DNA of 64,000 nt, taken from NCBI GenBank assembly GCA_037179385.1, contig CM074188.1, forward strand, positions 28,809,594 to 28,873,593. Reading direction: 5' to 3'. The notes below the pieces were generated by a model. The model searched no databases. It was not told the origin of the DNA and saw only the letters and a list, made by a program, of their open reading frames with translations. A program made the position numbers and the translations under genes. This stretch comes from Holothuria scabra. Its lineage: Eukaryota > Echinodermata > Holothuroidea > Aspidochirotida > Holothuriidae. Shown piece after piece: positions 12,781-23,929 of this stretch (its first letter is position 1; each line of letters begins with the position of its first letter).

Positions 12781-13540
12781 CATACGACGAGGGTGCTTCA
12801 CTGGAGGTGCGGGAAGGGGGTGGGGCTCAGGGGTTCAGTGCCAACAAGTCTATCTAAATGAATCGCCACCATCAGTTGGCGCGGATCGTACAAGAAAATT
12901 TTGACTTCACACTTCACTCCTGGTTGGTCAAAAAAGGGATTTCCAGAGTGTTTTAAGCTAAATAGCCTTGAAGAATGTGCTCAGCACCAACCTCGAAATC
13001 CCCCATCCCTTGGTTGCAACTCCTTGAAGTCGCACGTTGAAAATATTGAGGGGGGGGGGTTCTTTAGTTCCAACTTTAGCCTCCCTCCACTGAGTTCCCT
13101 AAGACCCCATGTTTTGCCGCCACTGGAATGCTTTCCAAGAAGTCGTATACTTTTTTGTTCGTTTGTCGAATTGAGATTGGAAGAAGAGTAGGGGCGCTTG
13201 ATAGAATACTGCTCAAAGTAATTACAAACAAACACATAGCCTGTCAAACTCCTTTTCATGACCAATTGCATGGCCATAACAGCATCAGTCCTTGCCGGGT
13301 TACATCGAAAGACTTTTGACTGAGATCATGTGTAGTATATGTTCATCTCATCCAGTCTAGAAAGGAGCCATACATGACAGACCTGTGATGTAAATGGTCT
13401 GAGGGCCGAGAATGGCTGGACACGTATTGTCCTTTAGTGGACGTAATAGCTTCTTTGGGAAGCAGTTTAAAGTTTGGTTTCGCCGAAAGGCACTTTGCCA
13501 GAGGGTCGGGAGGACTTTAGAAAAAGTGCACCTAAAGACT
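12781..13540. other. Non-coding, G/C-homopolymer patches
   Basis: Overlapping open frames of up to 98 codons on both strands (12901-13277) arise around a G-run at 13050 and share no recognisable protein motif. A CGCCACTGG at 13120 resembles a lone hAT-type end. Confidence 0.4.
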
Positions 13541-13544
13541 TAAA

Positions 13545-13690
13545 AAGGGAACCTACTGCCATTGGTACTCAGCATAAGCAATATGGAGTAGGGAAGACAA
13601 GCCAGTGAGTTACAACGGGAACAAAGGCGGCGGTCTGCTTGACTTCAATAAATTGGAAGAATATGAGGCGTAAAATCTAATCAATTCTTA
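13545..13690 (+). mobile_element. SINE family A, 5'-truncated, plus strand
   Basis: The order GGAACCTACTGCC, CTCAGCATAAGCAAT, GGAGTAGGGAA, CAAGCCAGTGAGTTAC and a GGCGGTCTGCTTGACTTC tail matches the body of the family A SINE seen at 40.8 kb. The tRNA-like head is missing. Confidence 0.7.
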
Positions 13691-14672
13691 CCAATGTATG
13701 AATTGTTAGGCGCACTGGCTCTTAAGAAGTTCTTCAATGCATCTGCAAAACATCCCTTCTATATTCTTTTCGGATGTAGAGAAGACTTTTCACTTACAGT
13801 TGCTAGGTATAATGTTTACTACTTTCAATTTCCTACAAGTAACATGAGGAAAAATACATTTGCTGAAAACAGCCATAGCTAACACGGTTTTTAGGGAAAA
13901 CCCGAGGTGTTAAAGTATCCGACCACTGGTTTATTATGCAAATTAGCTGTTTCCCTCAGAAGCAGCTATGTAGATCTTAGTGAAGATAGAATCCCAAAAA
14001 ATAACAACCAAGAACGAAGTCCGAAATAGGTGTCGATATAAAGGCAACTTATACATGGTGCATAATTTGAAATTCTAGTATTACCCTCCATTTAAATCTG
14101 AAAACAACTAACACCAACTTAATGCCAGTCTTTATGACTCTAGCATACGATTGAATAAATGAGAATTATTTAATTTGTTCAGTTCTTGACAAGCTTTGCC
14201 ATAGAATTTGCTAAGAAGGGCGCTTGTCAGCTAAAGTGTTATGTGCCATTTGTTCGTCGTCCAATATCGAACTGAGATTTGAAGGTGAGAAAAGGGCGTC
14301 TGGCAGTATAATACTCTAAAGTGGGAGTGACGTCAGGATTTGACTGACAGACGGTCCAACCTCCCCCACGAAGGGGGGGGGTGTCAGCATTTCGAAGCCC
14401 CGACAAAGGTGATTAGTTTATCCCGGGGGAACGTCACTTTGCAGAATTTGTAGGGCGCCGAAATAACTAGCTTTAATCTTAGAAAATATTTAAAAATTCG
14501 GAACTTGTTTTGAAAGGAATTTGAAAATTTTACAAGAAATTGAGCTTTTTGTAGGAACCAGTGGTGTTTAGTAAAAAATCTTTTCCATATATGCAAAATC
14601 AAAACAACTTATATGTGCGACAGCTCTAAAAAGTTTGGCGTTTACGCATTTTGTTGTACGCATACGCACTTT
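13691..14672. other. Non-coding, no gene recognised
   Basis: AT-rich sequence with a G-run at 14368. Frames at 13694-13882 and 14384-14602 (62-72 codons) have no recognisable motif. Confidence 0.45.
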
Positions 14673-16571
14673 CAGGGGCGTCGATTTGATTCTCAAAGTG
14701 TGCGTGTGGGGGGTGGGGGGCATTCGGCCCAATTTTTTTCTTCTGTCCTGGTGAGGGGTGTACAGCGGCTTAAAAAGACATTTTTGTGGGGGGGCTGGGC
14801 TAGCATATAAATTTACGAGTGTACTAGGGTCGTAATTTACCGCGCGCTAGGCGCGGCTGAAATTTTGCCCTTTATTGGCAAATATTTGGAAATACGGAGC
14901 TTGTATTGAAAAAATGTGAGATTCTAAGTTTCCTGCAACGAAATTTGAAAAGTTGTTGCATTTCCTAATGGCAAATATGAGAGTGAGCGGCGACCAAAGA
15001 TCGTTGTTCCTACATAATATTATCCAACCCTTACGAAATGAGGCTCTCCGACGAAATTTTTTGAGTCAAGAGCTCATATTGGATAAAATTAGGAATTTAA
15101 TTAATGGAGATTTATAAAAATGACACTGTAGCTACTAGTGTCACTTGATGAGCTGGTGTCACATATAGCAAATTTCCGATTTTTTTTTACTTACGAAGTC
15201 CAGAGCTCGAAAATTTTACTTAAGGTATGAACCAGCAATTCTGCTTAGGAACTGCAATTGGTGGCACGCAAAGCAAAACGCGCGGAAAATTTCGCTTTTT
15301 TTGAAACAAAAAATGGCCAATGTGGAGCTCTTATTGGAGAAATTTCGGAATTTCATGAGTTGTCAAAACCACACAGAAGACCAGTTTCACCTCACAGAGG
15401 ACTAGTTTCACATGTTCAGAGCCGACTGCCCCGCTGAAGCTATCCCCACTGTGTGTCTAAGAGAAGTAACTCAGATGCAAAATGGTGCTAAATGTTTCAA
15501 TTTATTGATTTACTAAGGAACTTCAAAGTTTATAAAACATGATCTTGAAAGTGTGGGTAATTACTTCAACGGACTATGCGTTCAATGTGAATTTAAATAT
15601 CGGGTGTGCTATACAGGTAATAAGAATCACAACGAAAATTTTCATAGTTTGCGACGGATTTGTGCAAAAGTTCTAATAGTAAGGAACCATTTAAAACGGA
15701 AAGAAGGTAATATAAATTCATGAATTTATCAAAAGCACATTTCAATCTACTACGATCCTGAGGGGGGGGGGGGTACCTCTAGTGCTACTGAGACACCGTT
15801 GCAGATGCCTACCGGTGTAAGATTAATCATAAAAAACATTATATTATGTTTTTTCGAACGACACCCCATCATATATATACACTATCTGCAGACAGAGGAT
15901 GGAGGTGTACCTCTTATTTCTGATTAAGGTCTTTTATCCAGCATGCGTCAGTTTGATTTTACTTATGTGTTGATGGTCCAAATACGAAATGATCAAATCA
16001 CTGTACAAATGTGTGATGTCCGCGTGTCTAATTTTGCATTAGAAATCATATATTTTTCCATAAAAGTTGCATGCAGACTGTGCACCGAGACATTTTCAGT
16101 TTACTTAAAATGTGCTACCAATTTCAGCCTGCCAGGCTGGTAATTTACTAAAGACTACAGATTTCATTAAAGCATAGCAGGGGACGATTGCGTCTACAAA
16201 TTTCTAAATATTGTGCTCCTTCATTACCACATTTGCTGCCCTACGCACACGAACAATCGACGTAATCATAGAGACCGATTAATAATGTATGTTTGATATG
16301 CAAATGAAAAAAGAACATCAATGAGACTGCGAGCTCGTGAAGCGCGAGAAAATTTTGGGGATTTGCAAAATAAACACGTGGAATTATTGATACAGAAGGT
16401 CGATCGTAATCGGTAGAGGACACCTTTCATAACCTATATAGTCTTTTTGGTAGTACCTAACTTTTAGGTTTCAGGTCACAAAAAGTGTGGGGGACTTTTA
16501 CGATAGTGTCCCCTCAACTCGAAAAGGGGGGGGGGGGCATGTCCCCCTGTTCCCCTAAACCGACGCCCATG
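14673..16571. mobile_element. hAT-type element, 1.9 kb, probably composite
   Basis: The left end CAGGGGCGTCGATTT and the right end AAACCGACGCCCATG are imperfect inverse copies, flanked by CGCACTTT (14665-14672) and TGCACTTT (16572-16579), matching at 7 of 8 positions. G/C runs lie just inside both ends, as in the other hAT-type elements here. The interior includes another copy of the GAGCTTGTATTG word family (near 14892), suggesting nesting. No transposase frame is visible, so the element is non-autonomous. Confidence 0.75.
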
Positions 16572-16779
16572 TGCACTTTCCTTCCCTTCACAAATTTTAT
16601 GTACATTCACATACACTTTTTTATGTATTTACATGATTTGATGTTTTGACCTCTGATGACCCCAAATGATCTTTGCCCTCCATCCAAAATAAACCTCAGT
16701 TTTTAATGTTAGAAAAATATGAACACTTGTACTGTATAAGAAAATGGGTTCCAAATAGAGCGGAATAAAGAATCGTTTG

Positions 16780-17002
16780 AAAACGTAATTAATCTGAGAC
16801 AATGATTTGCGATACAAATGCCAAAATAAACGAAAATAAGTAACACCTTTAGGATCCTTCTCATGGATTTTCTGATCCAATCACGTTGTACTCTCAAGTT
16901 CTTTGACAGCAGACAGCCATGGATCATTTTTTCTCCGTACTGTACATATCTGGTTAAAATGGCTGTTACAGCTTTATCCAGTTGTTGATATTTGACCCCC
17001 AA
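16780..17002 (-). pseudogene. Relic of an integrase-type (DDE/rve) transposase
   Basis: On the minus strand, about 40 residues (from LDKAVTAILTRY through RDWIRKSMRR) match the pattern of a eukaryotic 'integrase core domain' family that I know as G-x-R-M-x-G-x-L, then V-Q-R-x-x-V-R-x-S-x-R-R, then D-P-x-G-V. Here the G-E-K-M-I-H-G-C-L, V-Q-R-D-W-I-R-K-S-M-R-R and D-P-K-G-V parts are all visible. The DPKGV part is reached only after a one-base frameshift near 16858. The DDE catalytic residues downstream cannot be found, so this is a dead fragment of a transposon or domesticated relative. It lies just outside the 14.7-16.6 kb hAT-type element and has no evident link to it. Confidence 0.5.
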
Positions 17003-17916
17003 ATGTAAAAAATAAGACTATGTCCAGTATGTATGTACCAGCATAAGTCGTATATCGGTTACTGTACAGTATCCTTATTTCTTCTTATTTTTAAAAGAGA
17101 TTTAAAAATGAATTTCATTCATCCAATTAACCCTTTCCCATCTTGCTCTGTTGCTGTGATAGAAAATGCTAAAAATTTTTATCTGAAGTTGAATTGATTG
17201 AGCAAATACCTATGAAATTCTCTTCTCATACAACTCAATAGTTACCTGCGACAATTACGACTGGACAAAGAAGGAACAAGTATCAAAATAGAAAATAAAA
17301 GGTACATGTTTGTTCAGCCAAAAGTTTCTCTTCAAAGGGGGATAAGAAACAAATGTTGCATGCACAGGCTAAGTTCTACGTGCACAGACCCAGTTGTTAC
17401 CTGCATTTGCGCATGTAACATAACATGACAGGTTAAAGTGCAAAGGAGGGCTAAGGCCCCATAAGATGCCCTGCAGTCCAAACCCTAACCAAAGAGAGAC
17501 AACCAAACCAACAGCAAGCAAGACCAGTAAAATTAGATTCTACCACAGGCATGGAAAAACTTGTCAATATTAACCTTAAAGCGGTGAATAGAGTAGAACT
17601 GTGCACATGTCAGATCAACACTTCCGCCCCTCCGTTTGACCCTACGTGAGGAGTCAGCGCGTCTGAAAGTGTAGAGATAGGAGTTTGGAATCTAGGTTTA
17701 CAATGTCTTTGGTTAGTAAGTGGAAGGACGCCATCACTTCTAAAGCTCGCACGACAGATAAAGCAGCGATTGACTCAGTTCGTGTGGTCGCTTTAAAGTG
17801 GCAGTTACCGCAAAACATACGCCGCTATATAAAAAGCTGCAGCGAGTTGTCACGTTACTTGGTGTTGTCACCTGCATGTTATAGCCATTGATCGGTTTGC
17901 ATCATCGCAACCTATT
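17003..17916. other. Non-coding, no gene recognised
   Basis: AT-rich, no long open frame or repeat structure recognised. The 68-codon frame at 17685-17891 has no motif. Confidence 0.5.
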
Positions 17917-18175
17917 AAATGGTCACCACCCCTTCAAAAGTAGCCGTTACTACCTCAAAAGTCGTTGTTATCATCTTTCAAGCGCCATTATCTACGTTGA
18001 AACATTGGTAAAAAGTGGTAGCTGTTGATTGATTTTTCGTTGTCACGTCGAAGACGTCGACTCCACTGCCATAAAGGTTGCAGCTACGACTTGAAAAAGG
18101 GGCCGTTACCACTTCAGAAGCTACTGTTAAGACTTGAAAAGTGGCCGTTCCCACTTCCAAAGTTGCGGTTATTAA
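17917..18175. repeat. Diverged short tandem repeat, about 24-bp unit
   Basis: Some ten imperfect copies of a unit like GTTACCACTTCAAAAGTGGCC follow one another. Each unit contains the near-palindrome CCACTTC..AAGTGG. Copies differ at many positions, so the array is old. Short open frames across it on both strands are composition shadows. Confidence 0.65.
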
Positions 18176-18225
18176 TAATGTTTGCAGATTTTGCGTTCCA
18201 TACCTACACTCTTATTCTTAAGAAT

Positions 18226-18431
18226 GCTTCACCAACACTGGTCTCGTATGTAAAATTACTGAAATTGGTTAAATTTTCCGCAATAATTGTTTATACATGG
18301 GTAGACCAACTGGTCAGTTAACACTTGGTAGGGTAATCAGTCTTTACGGCACGGTTACCAAATAAACAAGAAATATTAGGGAAAACTCTACCCAATTTTA
18401 CTAATTTGACGTACGTGACCAGTGTTGGTGA
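18226..18431. mobile_element. Short foldback element
   Basis: Inverted arms of about 60 bp (18229-18290 and 18368-18431) begin TCACCAACACTGGTC and end GACCAGTGTTGGTGA, with about 80% identity between arms and a spacer of about 75 bp. It has no coding capacity. No clear target duplication is seen, so the superfamily is open. Confidence 0.65.
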
Positions 18432-20164
18432 CTTTTTACCTAACGTTTTTATAGTGTGCAAAAACATCATTGTGATTAGTCTTTCATTGCTTCTACTAGG
18501 CCTTATGCAGTGACGTCACACCGACAACATATTCAGAAAAAAAAAAAAAAAACAATAAGCACATGGCCTTAACGCAGTAGAACTCTAACGCGGCTGAAGT
18601 TGGCTTATGCGTACATTGTTTAACATGTCAGTGTCTGCATCTGATTCATCTGATCGTATGTCCTTCAAAGCAAGGGCGGGTTCAGCAATTGCTGTAAGCG
18701 CGATTTTGACCACGTGGGGTCCAGAGGTCTGCGATAGGACCCATGGAGGGGACTATGACCGGCGTGCCGGTGAGTTTCCACGTCCCCGGATGCTCTCGCT
18801 ATATAGGACGATTTACTTTAAAGTGTCTCAATACTCGAGGAGATAACCCGTGATCCCTCCAAATTAACCAATTAAATGATTACAGGGGCTCTTTGCAAGG
18901 CAATTAAAGGTGCTATCCAGTACGTGTTCAGAAATTTATTATTTTTGGCAAGGATAAGGATGTTGCTGGAAATCATTCAAAAGATTTTTACAGAATTAAA
19001 TCCAATTTGTATCATTGAAAACTTCAGCAGCGCTAAAGACTTATAAAAATGATAACGCCAACACTATAAAAGAAGTTATGACTCTCTTCTTTGGAACTGA
19101 CCTCTAATGTAGGCAAGATTGACCTACACTTGGACCTGTCTTCAGCAGTTTACCTTAAAATAAATTTTTCGCTCGAAGAAAATCCAGCAAGGCGTATCTG
19201 CATGGCATGCCAGTCAGGTGTGATATTGCCGGGGTTTTGTACAGTGACAGGCTGGTAGAGGAATGACCAACTACTTGTATAACTTTCGCATAGGGGACAA
19301 CACGTTAGATTATTTTGTATTTAGTGAGGAGTTACACCATAATAAGGGATTGTGACAACCACCACAGGGTATGATGCCTCAGTTCTACTTCATATGCTTA
19401 AAGCGGGATCGCAATTGGTGTGAAATATTTTGGCGGCAATTCCTCTACTGCCTGTGAAGTCACCACAAGTGAAAGAAACACTTGCTATTGCTTCATAAGA
19501 TCTGCATAAAGAACGGAAAAGCTGGGTGCTTTCCAAACAGAAAAGGAAGTCCTAGTGGCAGACTTGATGCAGGAAATATAAGAAAGTGATGGGAGCACAG
19601 CCACGGAACTTTCAGCAAGAGTTCAAATGGCAGAGCACACCGAGCCCCTCACAGTTGAAAATTTACCTGGTCACGATTGTGTTTTTACTTCAAACGAATC
19701 TTTGTATGAAGAGGAAAAGGTAGATATTATAGTACTCTATTCAGCGTCAAACCATGCACTGATCACGTTATGATGTGATATGTAATGTAACAGATTGCCA
19801 CGTAAACACTCTTCGATGCCGGCATGTAACTATACCTGTCAGCCCTTTACCTACACTTTTAGTTAGAATACTCCACTGAAATTATAAGGCTTAGAAATGG
19901 CCATTGGTCAGTTGGTAATAAACTTCGATTGGAAAAACTGAACCAGCCGCAAAGCTCTAGAATATTTCAGGGACATTATTTACAATAGTCATACCTGCAT
20001 GCAGACTCAACAACAAAAAATATATTCCCCAAGTTATTGCCACCCCAAATCCTCACCAGATGAACAGTTTTCCAAAGAATGCCAAAATTAAGGATCAAGT
20101 TGGCACTCGAAGCGAGCCGAAAAACTTGGGGTTTTGGCTGAAGAGAAATGTAATTTGATGTAGT
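18432..20164. other. Non-coding, no gene recognised
   Basis: Includes an A-run near 18540. A stretch at about 19518-19745 reads in one plus frame with a single stop and a fairly acidic, protein-like composition, but no family is recognised and such lengths are expected by chance in this much sequence. Confidence 0.4.
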
Positions 20165-20400
20165 TAACTAGAGATTAACGGCCCAGTTTCCAACCTATCG
20201 GTTCTAGAGCCGGCCACGACCTTTATGCCAGTTGTTACTCACTGGCTTGTTTCCCTACTCCATTGATTATTTGTAGCACCAAGCACAACGGCAGTAGGTT
20301 CCATTTTTAGAGTCATAGGTATGACTCGACCAGGAAATCGAACCCCGGACCTCCTGCGTGGGAGGGGGGGGGGGGGTAATGCCCTTACCGTATTTGATGT
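20165..20400 (-). mobile_element. tRNA-derived SINE, family A, minus strand
   Basis: On the minus strand a B box (GGGGTTCGATTTCCTGG) lies near 20330-20347, followed by the family body (CATAATCAATGGAGTAGGG near 20260) and the 3' words GGCCGGCTCTAGAACC and GAAACTGGGCCGTTAA ending near 20175. The anticodon part of the head is replaced by a G-run (20362). It aligns with copies at 29.9, 40.8 and 44.2 kb. Confidence 0.8.
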
Positions 20401-21189
20401 AAGTAAAAAATGGTTTGTATATAAGAATCTGCTAAGCTCCAGGCCTGTCAATGGTTTTACTAGGAGGGAGGGACTTTGGGGACTCGCCCCTATAAAATAA
20501 GGATGTGTATCCCTCAATACTTTACCTGCGTATGATAAAAACTGCGATTACATATATGCTGCTTCGTAGTCCTCCCATCTCTAATTTTCCGCGGGTAGCA
20601 GGTGCACTGTGTACAAAAACAGTACAGTTGTACAGTGAAAGTAGTGGCAGCGAGAATTTCGGGTGGCGAACGCTGTTTTACATTTTTGCATTAGAAAGTT
20701 GAATATCTTATGGTGATTGCATGTATGTAACCATTTCCGCCTGAACACAATAATTGAACAACATTTTGGTATAAAATAAAGTTGGCTCCATAGGTACCGT
20801 TAGTATTGGATTCACTCAAAACGTAAAAAAACCAGGTCGAGCACCGGAATCTCAGATGCCAGTATTAGACTTACTTTAAAATTACGATTTTTTTAACAGT
20901 GTGGTTGAGTCTTATCTGCGAAAATCACTGGTATGCCCACTCTTCAATCAACTAAGACAGAGCTAAAAGCCTCATCCAAGAGAGTAATGTGATCTCGTTA
21001 GTTCATCGCCACGGCAGTGACGCCACGTACGTGGGCTACATTTTGATTGACTGCATGAAAACTGTAAAAATCGACAAACCGTTCTGTTCCCAGTACGGAA
21101 ACACAGTGCAGAAAAGTCGCATACACAGCTGTATCTTGAAGTTCAACGCCATATATAAATAAAAGTGTATATTCGAAAGCGCAGCAATC
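20401..21189. other. Non-coding, no gene recognised
   Basis: AT-rich, with no repeat partner or coding frame recognised. Confidence 0.5.
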
Positions 21190-22115
21190 ATTCGTAGCTG
21201 CAGATTGGGCTGGGACGGGTGAGCGATTGCCCCCTTACTCTTAATAATGAAAGATGCGGAAATTTACTAGCCTATTTGTGACATCAGATCATTGTCAGTA
21301 ACATCGAACAACTCCATTTCGGCTTTCCAAACGTTTCTTTCAAAAAATTCCCCAATTCTATTTTTTTAATAATATTTTAAGGAAAGCAAAATTTTCAGCT
21401 CGCTTCGCGGGTCCCATTTTGCAACCTCAAGTACAAAAATGTTCACACTTTAAAACTGGTCATTTGGAAACTTTCCCGGCAGATTCTTGAAATGATAAAA
21501 AATATCGAAAATATGGCAAATGTGACAACTACTTATCAATGAAACCTGTCAACAGCAGTGCTGCTCCTAAGTTTTCTTTAATAAATTCCAAATTTTCTCT
21601 AATATGCGCCATTGATTGTGTAATATTTCCGCAGGGGTAAGATCACAATATGTAATTTACAAACAATGACCTTAAGTCACCTTTTAAAGGAGGATTATCC
21701 AAAAATCACCAAACGTTTCGAAGTTTCTTGCAGATAACCCAGAATCTAAAATTTTCTGCAATGCAAGCCCCACGTTTTCAAATATGTGTTAAAGAAAGAA
21801 ACAAATTTCGTCACGCTTCTCGCGCCACAAACAAAAAATTACATTCTGATGTACTCTTTCAACGCCTGATTGCCTACTGAATTGAAAACTGTTAAGAGCA
21901 TAATCTGTTTAAGCTTTCGTATAAGAAACCCAGAACCAAATATTTTCTGCTGTACAAACTCTATATTTTGAAATAATTGTTTAAAATGGTAAAACTTTCG
22001 GGCGCGCCTAGAGTTGCGTATACCTACTTTTCACAGAAATGTACATAGGTTTAAAAAATTGGGAAATATGAGAGCTTGCTTACCGCTGGAAAAAAGTGTA
22101 GCTACGCCACTACGA
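21190..22115. repeat. Inverted copy of the 8.2-kb hAT-type repeat family
   Basis: Read on the minus strand it begins AGTGGCGTAGCTACAC (right edge, 22112) and carries the words CTTGCATTGCAGAAAA and GATTCTGGGTTAT near 21720-21760, ending with a G/C-rich run and CAGCTACGAAT near 21200. The terminal word is degraded on the left and no octamer duplication is found. Confidence 0.55.
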
Positions 22116-22538
22116 ATAATATTTAGTGTTTCACTATTCGCACGTTGTGGTTTACTTCTGTTGCATCTCACTGTTCTTATGAATGAATCAGGGCAGGGAG
22201 CTGCTCTGTTGCAGCCCCCTACTTAGGGAAACTATCGTATATTCGTCTTAAAATCACATACTAGGTTCATATTGTTACAGTATATGGAACTGTGGGACGG
22301 ATGCCGTAAGTGACATTCATGGTCAGCGTAAATGACATCGAGATGACGGATAAATCATGTGTTGGAAATTAAAAACAAACGTTTTCATTAGCAGTCCCTT
22401 TTTTCAGGTTTACATCCCTGCAGGCGGTTCTCCCATAATATAAATGTCGGTGAACATGACCTGCTGGTAGTCTCCCGGTAACTTCAGATACATTCTTTGT
22501 AGTAAAAATATGTGCATGACATGAATATAGGCATATAG
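22116..22538. other. Non-coding, no gene recognised
   Basis: No coding, RNA or paired repeat signal seen. Confidence 0.5.
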
Positions 22539-23368
22539 GGGGTCAATTGTAACAATGGTCAATTGTAACAGAAGGCTTAACTCAGTGTCACGTATACGTA
22601 CACCCTCCATACAACTTCAGTTTATGAGGATACCACTTCAGCAATTACACACCAATTCCTGTAGGGAACGACGCAGCCTGAAGATAAATAGTCAGAAAAA
22701 CCGTTTCCAACCACGTGAATGAAAAAAAAAAAAACGGTGGACAAATTTTGGTCTGCTAACCAGACGGGACTCCAAACTGGTTGACTTCAAATGGGTCTCA
22801 CATAGAGGTTCTGTCGGCCACCATGAACCTCTCACCAAGCCTACTTTTCAATATAATACAGAAGTGCACTTCCTTTACTATGTGGGGACAATTGTAACGG
22901 ATGAAACATTTTGACCCCTTATGGGGCCTTCACTATACAGTAGGCTACAGCTTGTTAACAGTTAGAAAGTTTTAAGTACAGTGTTAGAATCCGTTCCATT
23001 ACTACCTTACGTTGCTTCTACCGTTTCATCACCAAAGGGTATTGCTTGTTTTTTAGGAGTTTGAAGACCATGCATATAGACAATACAAAACAGATTCATA
23101 ACTTTCTGTTTTATTTTTTATGTTTTAAGCTTTGTTTACGTGACATTTTGCATCGTTACAATAGACCCATATCTATGTTACATTTGACCCTGGTACCGGG
23201 GTTAAACGTTTTTAGCTTCACTTATTTCCTTATCCATGAAAGGAAATGTCAAGAGTAAACATCAAGAGGGTGAAGCACAAATGTGACAGACTGAACAATG
23301 TTAAGATGATAAAAAATATATCAAGTTTGGCAGAAATTTAAACAAAGATTTTTGTTACAATTGACCCC
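22539..23368. repeat. Segment bounded by inverted GGGGTCAATTGTAAC copies
   Basis: GGGGTCAATTGTAAC occurs at the left edge, with a second direct CAATTGTAAC shortly after it and again near 22889. Its reverse complement GTTACAATTGACCCC closes the right edge at 23354-23368, next to a C-run. This looks like a miniature element with subterminal repeats, but no target duplication is seen. Confidence 0.4.
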
Positions 23369-23929
23369 ATCCCCCCCCCCCCCCTCCCACGTTGAATTTA
23401 TTAAGAATGGTATGCTACTGCACTTATTATCATGGTCACCAGCTTGCCAGTGCCGACTCTCATATTTAGAAATAAATACATCCTGCTGCTTCAATAGAAC
23501 CGTGACTGCTCAGCTTCATATCCAAGTTTGTTTTAAATTCGCCAATAAAGCTCCTCCTAGCACATCCTGAGCATGGGAGGTGTCATCTTGTCAGAATACC
23601 CCCTCCCGGGGTGAACATATAAGGTTATAATGCATGCTTTGCATAATGCATATTTGGTGAATGATGTATATTGTGAGTTGTTGGGCATCTTTCTAATTTG
23701 ATTTCATGATTGAAAAACATCCTTAGCTTTATAAATAACATATCGGAAAATATGATGTAAATATAGACGAGTGTCCAGTGCTCGAAGCGCTGGAAGTGTT
23801 TCATTTTAGATGAAACGTAAATAAGAAATAAATCAGCTTTACCATTTGTGACGCATTTTGGGAATATTTTCGGTAGAGCATTGCCTTAATTTGGTCGTTT
23901 TTTTTTTCTTTATAAATGGGTGCACAGAA
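23369..23929. other. Non-coding, no gene recognised
   Basis: Begins with a C-run (23372-23388). No coding frame or repeat partner recognised. Confidence 0.45.

Noticed and set aside
19518..19745. Acidic, protein-like plus frame with one stop
   Set aside because: Length is within chance expectation and no family is recognised.
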